A stretch of DNA of 53,746 nt from Clostridioides sp. (GCA_031261505.1 JAISJN010000013.1:1-53746); one strand, 5' to 3'. Positions 42,714 through 52,380 are shown, counted from the first letter of the stretch. Notes: generated by a model from the letters alone, not told the origin. Made by a program: numbers and translations.

Positions 42714-44027
42714 ATGAACAAAGAACAAGTTAAAGAACTAGTAATCAAAGCTATAGACGAGAACAAAGAGAAAATAGTTGAAATCAGTCATAAAATATAC
42801 AACAATCCAGAATTTGGATACAAAGAGTTTAAGACTACTGACTCAGTTGCTGCCTTCTTAGAAAAAGAACTCGACCTAGATGTCGACAAAAACATCGCTG
42901 TTACTGGATGTAAAGCAACTGCAAACGGTGCCAAACAAGGTCCACATATAGCTATACTAGGTGAATTAGACGCCATTTCTTGTAAAGATCATAAAGATGC
43001 AAATGAAATAGGTGCATCTCATACATGTGGTCACAACAACCAAATCGCTGGTATGTTAGGTGCTGCCCTAGGTCTTGTAAAAAGTGGAGCGTTAGACTCT
43101 CTAGACGGTAAGGTTACATTTATAGCTACTCCAGCTGAAGAATTTATCGAACTAGAATACAGACAACAATTAAAAGCTAATGGAGAAATAACGTTCTTCG
43201 GTGGAAAACAAGAATTAATCAAAAAAGGATACTTCGATGATGTAAACATGTCTATGATGTTCCATTCACAAGACTTAGGTGAAGACCTAGCCTTAGTTGG
43301 ACCTGAAAGCAATGGATTCGTAGGTAAAGAAGTACATTTCATAGGTAAAGAATCACATGCTGGTTCAGCACCTCACGAAGGTATAAATGCTCTAAATGCA
43401 GCGATGTTAGCTATAAACAACGTAAATGCATTAAGAGAAACTTTCCAAGAAAAAGAAAGAGTTAGATTCCATCCGATCATAACAAAGGGCGGAGATATAG
43501 TAAACGTTGTTCCAGCTGATGTACGTATGGAATCATATGTTAGAGCTAGAAGTATCGAAGGCATGAAGGATGCTAGCGAAAGAATAAACAGAGCTTTAAA
43601 AGCTGGTGGATATGCAGTTGGAGCTGAAGTTAAAATAACTGAAATCCCTGGATACTTACCTATACTAAGATACAATGAACTAGACAATTTATTCAGCGAT
43701 AACCTAGTTCAATGTGGAATAAACAGAGATAAAATAGTCGACGGTGGAGATTTCACTGGTTCATTCGACTTCGGTGATATATCTCACCTTATGCCAACTC
43801 TTCACCCTATGATAGGCGGAGTTACAGGTGCATTACACACAAGAGAATACGAAATAGTTGATGATGAATTAGCGTATATCGTACCTGCTAAGGCTATGGC
43901 GTTAACAGTTGTAGATTTATTATTTGACGATGCTAAGATAGCTAACGATATATTAGCTGACTTCAAACCTACAATGACTAAGGAACAATATTTAGAATTC
44001 CTTGCTCAATACGATAGAACAATATAG
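42714..44027 (+). CDS. M20-family amidohydrolase (AbgB-like)
   Basis: 437 residues. Metal ligands and catalytic residues: SHTCGHNNQIAGMLGAALGL, FIATPAEEFIELEYR, and a downstream LHTREYE. The lid domain (about 210-330: GKESHAGSAPHEGINALNA) is typical. Relatives hydrolyse N-acyl amino acids, aminobenzoyl-glutamate or dipeptides. It follows the DUF3100 transporter pair by 206 bases with its own promoter, so uptake and hydrolysis of an amide-linked substrate is a fair guess. GGGGGAAA precedes the ATG. Confidence 0.9.
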   Translation: MNKEQVKELVIKAIDENKEKIVEISHKIYNNPEFGYKEFKTTDSVAAFLEKELDLDVDKNIAVTGCKATANGAKQGPHIAILGELDAISCKDHKDANEIGASHTCGHNNQIAGMLGAALGLVKSGALDSLDGKVTFIATPAEEFIELEYRQQLKANGEITFFGGKQELIKKGYFDDVNMSMMFHSQDLGEDLALVGPESNGFVGKEVHFIGKESHAGSAPHEGINALNAAMLAINNVNALRETFQEKERVRFHPIITKGGDIVNVVPADVRMESYVRARSIEGMKDASERINRALKAGGYAVGAEVKITEIPGYLPILRYNELDNLFSDNLVQCGINRDKIVDGGDFTGSFDFGDISHLMPTLHPMIGGVTGALHTREYEIVDDELAYIVPAKAMALTVVDLLFDDAKIANDILADFKPTMTKEQYLEFLAQYDRTI

Positions 44028-44082
44028 TTGATATAGACGGCGAGGATATGTATTATCCCTTGCTCGAACAATAGTTAGACCT

Positions 44083-44148
44083 AGAAGGGTCGATAATGCA
44101 TGAATGTAGCTCGTGATAACGATATGCTCCTGTATTTTCGGCCCTTCT
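44083..44148 (+). terminator. Terminator after the M20 gene
   Basis: AGAAGGGTCGATAATGCA (44083-44100) pairs with TGTATTTTCGGCCCTTCT (44131-44148) at 15 of 18 positions, followed by CTTATTTT. Confidence 0.6.
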
Positions 44149-44167
44149 CTTATTTTGCTCTTATGGA

Positions 44168-44264
44168 TTGAATGATGATCGCTTGTGGTATTTCGAGGAT
44201 CACTGAAATAAGATAAATGCCCACCAATATGGGTTTGGGGATATTTATCTCAAGTTATAATGTT
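44168..44264 (+). repeat. Dispersed repeat copy (+ orientation)
   Basis: GAATGATGATCGC, then GGATCACTGAAATAAGATAAATGCCC, hairpin 2 (CCACCAATATGGGTTTGGGG) and ATTTATCTCAAGTTATAATG. Hairpin 1 is decayed; the conserved end is intact. Confidence 0.65.
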
Positions 44265-44334
44265 CATCAAAATTTAACATAAATCAAAAGTATTTCTATT
44301 ATCACTGTAGAATATCTATATAAAATAGTCATTA

Positions 44335-44674
44335 GAGGAGGTACATATTAGTTTAACGTATACAATTTACAAGTTAAAGAGATAAATTTGATTCTGAGTT
44401 TTCTGACTGCGATTTTGAAAAATCCGATATACTATTAGATTTAGTTGACTGCTATTGATTGAATTTTAATGAAAAACAAATTAAATTTTTAAAATCTTAT
44501 TCCTTTGGTAGAGTGGCCACACACCACCCTAAATTGGCAGAGGAAATTATAAATATGATTGACAATAAGAAAATAAAATTAGATAACGATTCTAATGATG
44601 TGAAAACTTATGATATCCTACTTACAAATACGACTTCTGTGGATTTTAATGATGGTGTGAATTTATTTCTGTAA
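44335..44674 (+). pseudogene. Decayed small gene of unknown function
   Basis: A GAGGAGG site at 44335-44341 is followed by ATTAGTTTAAC where a start codon would be expected. An open stretch in the frame of 44378 codes RDKFDSEFSDCDFEKSDILL and then meets a TGA at 44456-44458. The same frame continues (NFNEKQIKFLKSYSFGRVAT, HHPKLAEEIINMIDNKKIKL) for about 71 codons to 44674. A good site with no start, a frame change near 44378 and an in-frame stop point to a broken gene of about 110 codons. I do not recognise the family. Confidence 0.4.
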
Positions 44675-44713
44675 AAGATGTCCCACACCTAAATAGGGCG
44701 GGACATCTTTTAC
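44671..44713. terminator. 14-bp perfect hairpin after the decayed gene
   Basis: GTAAAAGATGTCCC (44671-44684) and GGGACATCTTTTAC (44700-44713) are exact inverse repeats; loop ACACCTAAATAGGGC resembles hairpin 2 of the dispersed family. Confidence 0.65.
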
Positions 44714-44791
44714 TTATATTTACCACCAATTTGTATTTAGAGTCTTATTAATTCTACCTACAATTTAACACCACAATTTACATACATCAAC

Positions 44792-44998
44792 TCACTTATA
44801 ATGTATGTCCTCCTTAATTTCAGACAAATCCTGCCTCATCACAGTAATCTCTGGAACCAACTCGCTTAAAAACTTCAACAGCTCTTGATACTCTTCTTCT
44901 CTCCTGGTATTCTCCTTTAATATATAAAACAACAAGTAGCCAAACAAAACTCCAAACACACCTTGAGATACAAAAACTTGTATTACTTCTTTTTCCAC
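44792..44998 (-). CDS. BhlA/UviB-type holin-like bacteriocin protein
   Basis: 68 residues. MEKEVIQVFVSQGVFGVLFG and LLFYILKENTRREEEYQELL give one N-terminal membrane helix followed by a charged helix, the layout of the BhlA/UviB family (PF10960), small holin-like proteins of phage or bacteriocin loci. The start is a GTG at 44998 with GGGGG about 10 bases upstream. No lysin, bacteriocin or phage gene is beside it, so it looks like a solitary remnant or a free-standing small toxin-like peptide. Confidence 0.75.
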   Translation of the reverse strand: MEKEVIQVFVSQGVFGVLFGYLLFYILKENTRREEEYQELLKFLSELVPEITVMRQDLSEIKEDIHYK

Positions 44999-45016
44999 TA
45001 TTATCTATCCCCCTTG

Positions 45017-45090
45017 TTAAATGATGATTCAACGCTTTCAGTTGGGGATTTTACCCACACTGAAATGAGATAAACTTTCCCCTGTACTTT
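45017..45090 (+). repeat. Dispersed repeat, 5' half (+ orientation)
   Basis: TTAAATGATGATTCAACGC, then TCAGTTGGGG...CCCACACTGAAATGAGATAAAC. Hairpin 1 is preserved with a G/A-shifted stem; hairpin 2 is reduced to TTTCCCC...TTTATCCC. Confidence 0.55.
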
Positions 45091-45176
45091 ATCCCTCTGA
45101 AATCCCTCCCACAAAACAAGTATTTAAATATATGACCTCTGGCAATCTAATTGTAAATATAGAATATCCGATACTA

Positions 45177-45620
45177 TTATATATGCAAAAATCTGTCCTT
45201 TGTTGACCTTTCTAATCGAAAAATAAAGATAAAATATTTTTTCCATTTTAGACCAAAAAATATAAGAAAGAATAGGGAATTAAACTTTGTAAATATATTT
45301 ATCAGGATAAAAATACTAATCCCTATTGTAAAGTTTAATGCCAATGTCGACGTAAATACGTCATTTAATTTATCAATTTCATTTTCGCCCTTATACCTCG
45401 ATCCGATTATGTTAAACGCTATCGATGTCGCCCCTAGTATGCCAACTAAACTGTAAATAGACGATGTCACAAGACCTACCCCTGCGTAGGCGTCTACGGA
45501 AATATGACCTACAAACGCCTGGTCGACAATTCCCATTATCATACCTGATACGGTGCTTAGTATAAGCGGTATAGCTATCTTGTTTAATATTTTTAATGTT
45601 TTCTTAGTTTGTATATCCAT
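45177..45620 (-). pseudogene. Truncated MATE-family efflux transporter
   Basis: 147 codons. Residues 1 to about 115 match the N-terminal quarter of MATE exporters (IAIPLILSTVSGMIMGIVDQ, AFVGHISVDAYAGVG, three membrane helices). The tail (NSLFFLIFFGLKWKKYFIFI and on) does not look like MATE, and the remaining 320 or so residues are absent downstream. A deletion or rearrangement has removed them. Function is unlikely. Confidence 0.8.
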
Positions 45621-45771
45621 TTTGATACCTCTTAACTTAAATAATAATTACATGGTAACGATTTGACCCCACTTAAATGAGAACTATGCTACTTCCAATT
45701 CAATTGTATCAGATTTTTCTAATTAATTGTTCTTATTAGACAATAACCTAACCTCTTATACATTAAATGAT

Positions 45772-45893
45772 AATTGCATGTGCTGGAGAGTATGTGTGCT
45801 GTAAAGTACTTGGTGGGAATTTGAGCTACGCTTAAACGAGAAATATCCCCTCACCTAAAGGTGAGGGGATATTTCTCGTATTTTATTTAATAT
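45772..45893 (+). repeat. Dispersed repeat variant with a 20-bp perfect hairpin
   Basis: It starts ATTAAATGATAATTGCATG and contains TGTAAAGTACTTGGTGGG, also present in the copy at 52460. The hairpin ACGAGAAATATCCCCTCACC (45836-45855) / exact inverse (45860-45879) has loop TAAA and stands 28 bases past the stop of the flavin oxidoreductase, so it can serve as its terminator. Confidence 0.7.
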
Positions 45894-45906
45894 GGGTTCA
45901 AATCGT

Positions 45907-47916
45907 CTAAATATGTCTTGCAACTTCGAATGCATCCCAAACAGCGTACATTATATTATGGACATTTTTACTATCGCCGATCAAATGAATTTCCTTATCG
46001 ACGAATTTAGCTTCTTCGTACAATGCGTTGTCGCTATTGTATCCGACAGCTGTGATTATATTATCTGCTTTTATTGTTTTTTCAACTCCATCTTTTGTCT
46101 TTACTACTAATCCTTCTTCGTCTACCCTCTCCGCCTTAGTTCCAGTAAGTATTTCTACATTGTTGAACTTCAACAGATCCTTGAGCATATCGTAGTTTGC
46201 AAAGCACATGCCGTCCATTCCACCGAATAGCTGCTCAGTCATTTCTACTATTGTAACTTTATTTCCTCGTTGAGCCATCCACAATCCAGCTTCTGCTCCT
46301 ACTAATCCGGCTCCAATTATTGCTACATCACCAGTTATTTTATCTATATCCAATAATGCTTCTGTCGCATTGACAACTTTTACCTTGTCGTTTCCCTGTA
46401 GTTTTATATCTATAGGAGTCGCGCCAGTAGCTATTATCGCAACATCGTATTTATCATCTTCTATCATTTCTAAATCTGCTTTTGTATTCATCTTGATTTC
46501 TATATCTAGATCTTTTAATTGTTTGATGTACCAGTTCATGAGCTTATGGTCTTTATTTTTGAAATTAGCCATACCACCTGCTATCAATGCTCCACCCAAT
46601 GATCCACTTGCTTCTACTACTGTAGGCTTATGTCCCCTAAGTGCAAGTACGCGAGCCGCTTCCATACCCGCTATACCACCACCTACTACTAATACATTCT
46701 TTGGACAGTCAGTAGTAGTCAATGCATATGCGTTTTCATTACCACAGGCTGGATTTACCGCACAAGATATAGGCTGACCATGTGCCAGTTTTCCTAGACA
46801 TCCATCTTGACATGATAGACATGGTCTGATGTCGTCTATATGACCTCTTCGTATTTTCTCAGGCAAGTCTGCATCTGCAAGTAGTGGTCTACCTAATCCC
46901 ACCATATCCAGACTTCCATTGTGTAGTGACTCTATAGCTAGGTCTGGATTATCCATTCTACCTGCTACCATTACTGGAACATCTACGGCTTCTTTTACCT
47001 TCTTTGCGTATTCCAAATACATACCATCTTCGAAATACATAGGAGGATGATTCCAGTACCAGCCTTCGTATGTACCGCAGTCGACATTTAGAGCATCGTA
47101 TCCAGCTTCTACAAGATGTTTAGCAGCTTCTACGCCCTCTTCCATATCTCTACCCAATTCCTCGAATTCTTCGCCTGGTAGTCCACCTTGTCTAATTCCC
47201 TTAATAAAACTTTTAGCTGTGTAGCGAAGTGATACTGGGAAATCTTCTCCACACACCTTTTTTATACCCTTAATTATTTCAACTGCCGCACGATATCTAT
47301 TTTCAAAACTTCCACCGTACTTATCTGTTCTTTGATTAAATATTTCTAATGTGAATTGATCTAGTAAATATCCTTCGTGTACAGCGTGGACTTCAACTCC
47401 GTCAAATCCTGCTGCCTTTGCTACTGCAGCGTCTTCTACCATTGATTTAATTACTTGCTCAACCTCTTCTGTCGTCATTTCATCGTGAATAATCGTTGGA
47501 TTCCATCTGTTGGATATTTTACTTGGAGCTACCTTGCCAGCACCCGCTTCTATAGCCGGTGGAATCATTACTCTACCGAATCCAAATCCTATTTGTAAAA
47601 ATATCTTTGAATTATATGCGTGAACTCTTTCACACATCACGGCTGCAGTCTGCATGAAGGCGGCATTGTTCACCCCGAGTGTAGCTATTCCAGGAGTAGC
47701 CATATACTCTACCTTGCTTTCTCCCTTTGTGATACCGGTGATAATCAGACCAGTTCCACCTCTTGCCCTTCTTGTGTAATACTCTATACCTTTGTCATTG
47801 TAGGCACCTGTAACATCTGCCATTCCGACAGCCCCCATAGGCGCCATGAAAAATCGGTTTGGTATTTCGCATTTACCGATTTTAATAGGGCTAAATAAAT
47901 CTTTGTACTTACTCAT
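45907..47916 (-). CDS. NADH:flavin oxidoreductase / enoate reductase family (FadH, FldZ, BaiH-like)
   Basis: 669 residues. An old-yellow-enzyme FMN barrel (1-345: FFMAPMGAVGM; VEVHAVHEGYLLDQF; NQRTDKYGGSFENR) is followed by a 4Fe-4S cluster site (Cys366, 369, 373, 385) and FAD/NAD(H) domains (VLVVGGGIAGMEAARVL; AIIGAGLVGAEAGLWMA). Family members reduce carbon-carbon double bonds of 2-enoates, dienoyl-CoA, cinnamate or bile-acid intermediates. The sequence alone does not decide the substrate; anaerobic amino-acid (Phe/Leu) reductive pathways are plausible in this lineage. AGGAGG precedes the ATG. It forms a single-gene unit between two terminators. Confidence 0.9.
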   Translation of the reverse strand: MSKYKDLFSPIKIGKCEIPNRFFMAPMGAVGMADVTGAYNDKGIEYYTRRARGGTGLIITGITKGESKVEYMATPGIATLGVNNAAFMQTAAVMCERVHAYNSKIFLQIGFGFGRVMIPPAIEAGAGKVAPSKISNRWNPTIIHDEMTTEEVEQVIKSMVEDAAVAKAAGFDGVEVHAVHEGYLLDQFTLEIFNQRTDKYGGSFENRYRAAVEIIKGIKKVCGEDFPVSLRYTAKSFIKGIRQGGLPGEEFEELGRDMEEGVEAAKHLVEAGYDALNVDCGTYEGWYWNHPPMYFEDGMYLEYAKKVKEAVDVPVMVAGRMDNPDLAIESLHNGSLDMVGLGRPLLADADLPEKIRRGHIDDIRPCLSCQDGCLGKLAHGQPISCAVNPACGNENAYALTTTDCPKNVLVVGGGIAGMEAARVLALRGHKPTVVEASGSLGGALIAGGMANFKNKDHKLMNWYIKQLKDLDIEIKMNTKADLEMIEDDKYDVAIIATGATPIDIKLQGNDKVKVVNATEALLDIDKITGDVAIIGAGLVGAEAGLWMAQRGNKVTIVEMTEQLFGGMDGMCFANYDMLKDLLKFNNVEILTGTKAERVDEEGLVVKTKDGVEKTIKADNIITAVGYNSDNALYEEAKFVDKEIHLIGDSKNVHNIMYAVWDAFEVARHI

Positions 47917-48065
47917 GTAATCCTCCTCTTCTTAACTCATAATAGTTTTTTTGAAGCTAACTTATTTGTTCGGAAATCACATAATCTTTTGTCAATTTAT
48001 TTCTTGAGTATAGTATAATTTACTTTTAGTCTTAATTCAATAGCAAGATTATATTTTTTTCCAAA

Positions 48066-48118
48066 AAAAATAATGCCACAACCCATTGCGATTTGCGACA
48101 GGTGGTGGCATTATTTTT
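48066..48118. terminator. Strong terminator between pyc and the flavin reductase
   Basis: AAAAATAATGCCACAACC (48066-48083) pairs with GGTGGTGGCATTATTTTT (48101-48118), one mismatch in 18, with A/T runs on both sides. It lies about 87 bases after the pyc stop. Confidence 0.8.
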
Positions 48119-48204
48119 GTATTTCATCGATTGATTTATTTATGTTTTAGCCTTGTTTTTAATCTTACTTCAATCTTAATTTCAGATTTATTTTAGCCTT
48201 ATAT

Positions 48205-51200
48205 TTATTCTTCTGTTTCCGCTATTTCGTCTGGTATGGCGTTTAAAAGCATCAACAATTGTTTGTCTACAACTACATCGTCTTTGGCTACCTTTATGTC
48301 TTTTATAACTCCATCAGCCTTAGATACGATGTTGGTTTCCATCTTCATAGCCTCGATTACTATAAGCGGTTGGTTTGCAGTTACGACATCTCCCTCTTTT
48401 ACTAGTATCTTAACCACCTTGCCTGGTATAGAAGCACCTACTTGAAGTGGGTCGCTCATATCTGCTTTTTCTATATTATTTACTGCTCCTGTATAGTTTC
48501 TATCTTTTATTTCTATTTCCCTGTACATGCCGTTTAGTTCAAATCCTATCGTTCTAAATCCATCTTCCTTAGTCTCCCCTACGTCTACAAGTCTTATAGA
48601 TAGTACCTTTCCTTCTTCTATTTCAACCTCGCACTCCTCTTGTATATTCAAGCCGTAGAAGAATACATCGCTGTCTAAGCTAGATATATCGTTGTAATCC
48701 TGTAGGTATTCTATAAAGTCTTCAAATACCTTAGGGTATAGTGACCAGCTCACTGCATTTCTAAGTGTCGGTTTTATATCGAATCTTTCCTCTAAGTCCT
48801 TCATTATAGCGTCGAAGTCTTCGTTTGGCAATAATGCCCCAGGTCTTTCGGTTATAGCTTTTTCACCCTTTAGGACTACTTCGGCAAGTTGTTGAGGTAT
48901 TCCACCCTCTGGTTGACCTATGTTTCCCTTGCAATAGTCCACTACAGAGTCTGGGAATGATAGATTTTTACCCTCTTCTAGTATGTTTTCCTTAGTGAGT
49001 TTATTCTTAGTCATAAATATAGCCAGGTCGCCTACTACTTTTGAAGATGGTGTAACCTTGATTATATCGCCGACTATTTCGTTGGCTTCCTTGTAATTGT
49101 ACTTAACCTCGTCAAATCTATTGACTAGCCCAAGGCTGTCTGCCTGTGGTTTTAAGTTAGTATACTGTCCACCTGGTATTTCGTATTTATATATTTCAGC
49201 ATATGAAGTTGATAAATCGCTTTCATATTTTGTATATACTTTTCTCAAATCTTTGTAGTAATTGCTTAATTCGTCGTAACCGTATAAGTCTACCTTAGTA
49301 TCTCTTTCTGTGTGTTTAAGAGCTTCTATGATAGCGTTCATAGACGGTTGACTTGTGATTCCAGCCATTGATTCCAGTGCTGCATCGACTATATCAACGC
49401 CAGCTTGTGCAGCCATCAAGCAGGTTGCCACACCGTTTCCACTTGTATCGTGAGTGTGTAGGTGGATTGGAGTATTCACATTTTCCTTAAGAGCCTTTAT
49501 AAGTGTATATCCTGCGTAAGGTTTTAGAAGACCTGACATATCTTTTATAGCTATGATGTCAGCTCCAAGGCTTTCTAATTCTTTTGCCATCCTCACGTAG
49601 TATTCTAGATTGTATTTAGTCTTAGTCTCATCTAGTATATCTCCTGTATAGCAGATAGATGCTTCTACTACCTTACCTGTCTCAAGTGCCGTTTCTATAG
49701 ACGGTTTCATGTTTTCCACCCAGTTTAATGAGTCGAATATTCTAAACACATCTATACCAAACTCTGCAGACAATCTCGTAAACTCTGCTATTACGTTATC
49801 CGGGTAATTTTTATATCCTACACCGTTTGACGCCCTCAGTAACATCTGGAACATAATGCTCGGTATAGCTTCTCTCAACTCTTCTAACCTCTTCCATGGC
49901 GATTCTTTTAGGAACCTATAAGCTACGTCAAATGTTGCCCCTCCCCACATTTCTAGTGAAAATAGGTCTTTCATGTATTTTTCGGTAGCTGGAGCGGCAG
50001 TCATCAAGTCGTGAGTTCTAAGCCTTGTAGCCAGTAATGACTGATGTGCATCCCTCATAGTTGTATCTGTCAAAAGCAGTCTGCTATCGTTTTTGATAGT
50101 TTTTATATATTCTTTCTTTCCTAATTTATTTAATAAATCCCTGCTTCCTACTGTCTGGATTTCTGGTCTATCAACCCTTGGCTGATGTATAGAATCAAAT
50201 GATGGTTTTTCCTTACATCCATTTTCGTTTACTATTACATCCCCTATGAACTGCAGTATCTTCGTTCCCCTGTCCTTACTCTCGTGTATATTGAATAACT
50301 CAGGGTTTTTGTCTATGAAGTTAGTACTGCATCCACCGTTTATAAACGTCTCGTTGTTCAGTACGTTTATAAGGAATCCTATATTTGTCTTAACCCCTCT
50401 TACTCTGAATTCACGAAGGGATCTGAGTATCTTTGATACCGCTCCTTTGAACGTTCTATCCCAGGATATAGTCTTAACTAGGAGAGAATCGTAGTACGGA
50501 CTTATTTGAGCACCTGCGTATCCATTACCTCCGTCAAGTCTTATCCCAAATCCAGATCCTGTTCTGTATACCTGAATCTTACCCGTGTCTGGCATAAAGT
50601 TCTTCTTAGGATCTTCTGTCGTAACCCTGCATTGGATTGAATAACCTAGCAGATCTACATCGTCCTGTGATTTTATGTTTATTTCAGGACAGTCTAGGGA
50701 ATGTCCCTCAGCTATAAGTATCTGACTTTGAACTATGTCTACTCCTGTTATCATCTCTGTTACGGTGTGCTCGACCTGTACTCTAGTATTCATTTCTATG
50801 AAGTAATGTTCTCCACTTGCGTCTACCAAAAATTCAAGAGTACCTGCATTTGTGTAACCTACGTGTTTTGCTATTTTTACAGCGTCGTCACATATTGATT
50901 CTCTAACTTCATCTGGCAGCGAGAAGGCTGGAGCAAATTCTACTATCTTTTGATGTCTTCTCTGCACAGAGCAGTCTCTTTCGTATAAATGCACTACATT
51001 TCCCTGTTTGTCTCCAAGTATCTGTACTTCTATATGTTTTGGATTAGCTATATATTTTTCAACGAATATAAGGTCTTCTCCAAAGGCTTTTCTCGATTCA
51101 CTGCAGGCTGTTTCGTATTCTAACTCGATATCTTCCTCGCGAGTTACAATCCTCATACCCCTGCCTCCGCCTCCGTTAGATGCCTTGAGCATAACTGGGT

Positions 51201-51678
51201 AACCTATTTGTCGCGCTATCTTTTTAGCTTCTTCTGAACTTCTTATCGACTTGTCCACGCCTGGTATAGTCTGTACATCTACCTCATGTGCGACCATCTT
51301 AGAATTTATCTTATCGCCCATTCTGTTCATTATATCTGATGATGGTCCGATAAACGTTATTCCATTTTCTTCACAGCTCTTTGCGAAATCTGCATTTTCT
51401 GCTAGAAATCCATATCCAGGATGTATTGCGTCTACTTTTTTCCTCTTAGCCAGGTCTATTATTCCCTCGATGTCGAGGTAAGCATCTATTGGTCCCTTAT
51501 CCTCTCCTATTAAATAGGATTCATCCGCCTTTGTCCTAAATAAGCTGTATTTATCTTCTTTACTATATATACCGACACTCTTTATCCCTAATTCGGAACA
51601 AGCTCTGAAAATTCTTATTGCTATCTCGCCTCTATTAGCCACTAGGACTTTATTAAACTTTTTAACCATAAGCGTCAT
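48205..51678 (-). CDS. pyc: Pyruvate carboxylase
   Basis: 1157 residues (or 1154 from the ATG at 51669). Biotin carboxylase domain (about 5-455: KVLVANRGEIAIRIFRACSE; KASNGGGGRGMRIV; EMNTRVQVEHTVTE), carboxyltransferase domain (about 535-800: LLLTDTTMRDAHQSLLATR; HLHTHDTSGNG metal ligands), allosteric/PYC_OADA linker, and a C-terminal biotinyl domain with VIEAMKMETN. It makes oxaloacetate from pyruvate, feeding the reductive TCA branch and aspartate family. AAGGAG lies upstream of both ATGs. It is monocistronic with terminators on both sides. Confidence 0.97.
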   Translation of the reverse strand: MTLMVKKFNKVLVANRGEIAIRIFRACSELGIKSVGIYSKEDKYSLFRTKADESYLIGEDKGPIDAYLDIEGIIDLAKRKKVDAIHPGYGFLAENADFAKSCEENGITFIGPSSDIMNRMGDKINSKMVAHEVDVQTIPGVDKSIRSSEEAKKIARQIGYPVMLKASNGGGGRGMRIVTREEDIELEYETACSESRKAFGEDLIFVEKYIANPKHIEVQILGDKQGNVVHLYERDCSVQRRHQKIVEFAPAFSLPDEVRESICDDAVKIAKHVGYTNAGTLEFLVDASGEHYFIEMNTRVQVEHTVTEMITGVDIVQSQILIAEGHSLDCPEINIKSQDDVDLLGYSIQCRVTTEDPKKNFMPDTGKIQVYRTGSGFGIRLDGGNGYAGAQISPYYDSLLVKTISWDRTFKGAVSKILRSLREFRVRGVKTNIGFLINVLNNETFINGGCSTNFIDKNPELFNIHESKDRGTKILQFIGDVIVNENGCKEKPSFDSIHQPRVDRPEIQTVGSRDLLNKLGKKEYIKTIKNDSRLLLTDTTMRDAHQSLLATRLRTHDLMTAAPATEKYMKDLFSLEMWGGATFDVAYRFLKESPWKRLEELREAIPSIMFQMLLRASNGVGYKNYPDNVIAEFTRLSAEFGIDVFRIFDSLNWVENMKPSIETALETGKVVEASICYTGDILDETKTKYNLEYYVRMAKELESLGADIIAIKDMSGLLKPYAGYTLIKALKENVNTPIHLHTHDTSGNGVATCLMAAQAGVDIVDAALESMAGITSQPSMNAIIEALKHTERDTKVDLYGYDELSNYYKDLRKVYTKYESDLSTSYAEIYKYEIPGGQYTNLKPQADSLGLVNRFDEVKYNYKEANEIVGDIIKVTPSSKVVGDLAIFMTKNKLTKENILEEGKNLSFPDSVVDYCKGNIGQPEGGIPQQLAEVVLKGEKAITERPGALLPNEDFDAIMKDLEERFDIKPTLRNAVSWSLYPKVFEDFIEYLQDYNDISSLDSDVFFYGLNIQEECEVEIEEGKVLSIRLVDVGETKEDGFRTIGFELNGMYREIEIKDRNYTGAVNNIEKADMSDPLQVGASIPGKVVKILVKEGDVVTANQPLIVIEAMKMETNIVSKADGVIKDIKVAKDDVVVDKQLLMLLNAIPDEIAETEE

Positions 51679-51866
51679 TTCTCCTTTTTTTAGTTCGTTA
51701 TATTAAAATTATATAACAAAAAACTTTATTTTAGAATACTTTTCAGCAAGTTCCTTAATATATAAGACAAATACGTATAAACAACCAATTCTATGTATGC
51801 AATATTCGATTTTACCTGTGTTTGTTTAAGAGAATTTTCGGCTATTTATAGTCAATTTAGATATAA

Positions 51867-51909
51867 AATTCACAGTTTTTCTCCTTTTCGCTCGTAAAAA
51901 CTGTGAATT
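51867..51909. terminator. 14-bp perfect hairpin between the 140-residue gene and pyc
   Basis: AATTCACAGTTTTT (51867-51880) and AAAAACTGTGAATT (51896-51909) are exact inverse repeats, 48 bases past the stop at 51958. Confidence 0.7.
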
Positions 51910-51957
51910 CTAGTTTATTTATCAAGTATTTCTCACTATTTTGAAATACTGATTCGC

Positions 51958-52380
51958 TTAGTCGACCTGTGATACTAATCTCTTAATAACATCTGAAAGT
52001 TTTGCCATTCCAATGTTTGCATGAGTTATAGCTATAACTAGTTTCACGCAATTTTCAGACATATCGAGTTTATAGGCCCTCGACTGTAAGATTGAGTACT
52101 TCGGCATAAATTTTTCTAGATCAATTGCCATACTTTCTGCTAAATCCATGTAAAACACGAACATTCCGTCTTCATCGACATTTTTTATATCAAATTCATC
52201 TTGATGTTCTTCCATAATCTTATCTAGCTTTGAAATATCTATGCTGAGTTTGTACGCTAGTATATCTTCTCTCTTCGATGACTTTGCTAAGTCCAACTCT
52301 ACTTTAAATTCGCTGTTTGATTCTATTTCTCCTCTTATTTCATTGCTATCAATTGCTTTATCGTCGTACATTATATACAT
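51958..52380 (-). CDS. Conserved-looking hypothetical protein, 140 residues
   Basis: I do not recognise the family. The protein is soluble, acidic and has no signal or membrane segment; it begins MYIMYDDKAIDSNEIRGEIE, carries a middle stretch YKLSIDISKLDKIMEEHQDE and ends with a possibly helical VKLVIAITHANIGMAKLSDV. AGGAGG lies 8 bases before the ATG. It stands alone between the tRNA cluster and pyc with its own terminator. Confidence 0.75.
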   Translation of the reverse strand: MYIMYDDKAIDSNEIRGEIESNSEFKVELDLAKSSKREDILAYKLSIDISKLDKIMEEHQDEFDIKNVDEDGMFVFYMDLAESMAIDLEKFMPKYSILQSRAYKLDMSENCVKLVIAITHANIGMAKLSDVIKRLVSQVD

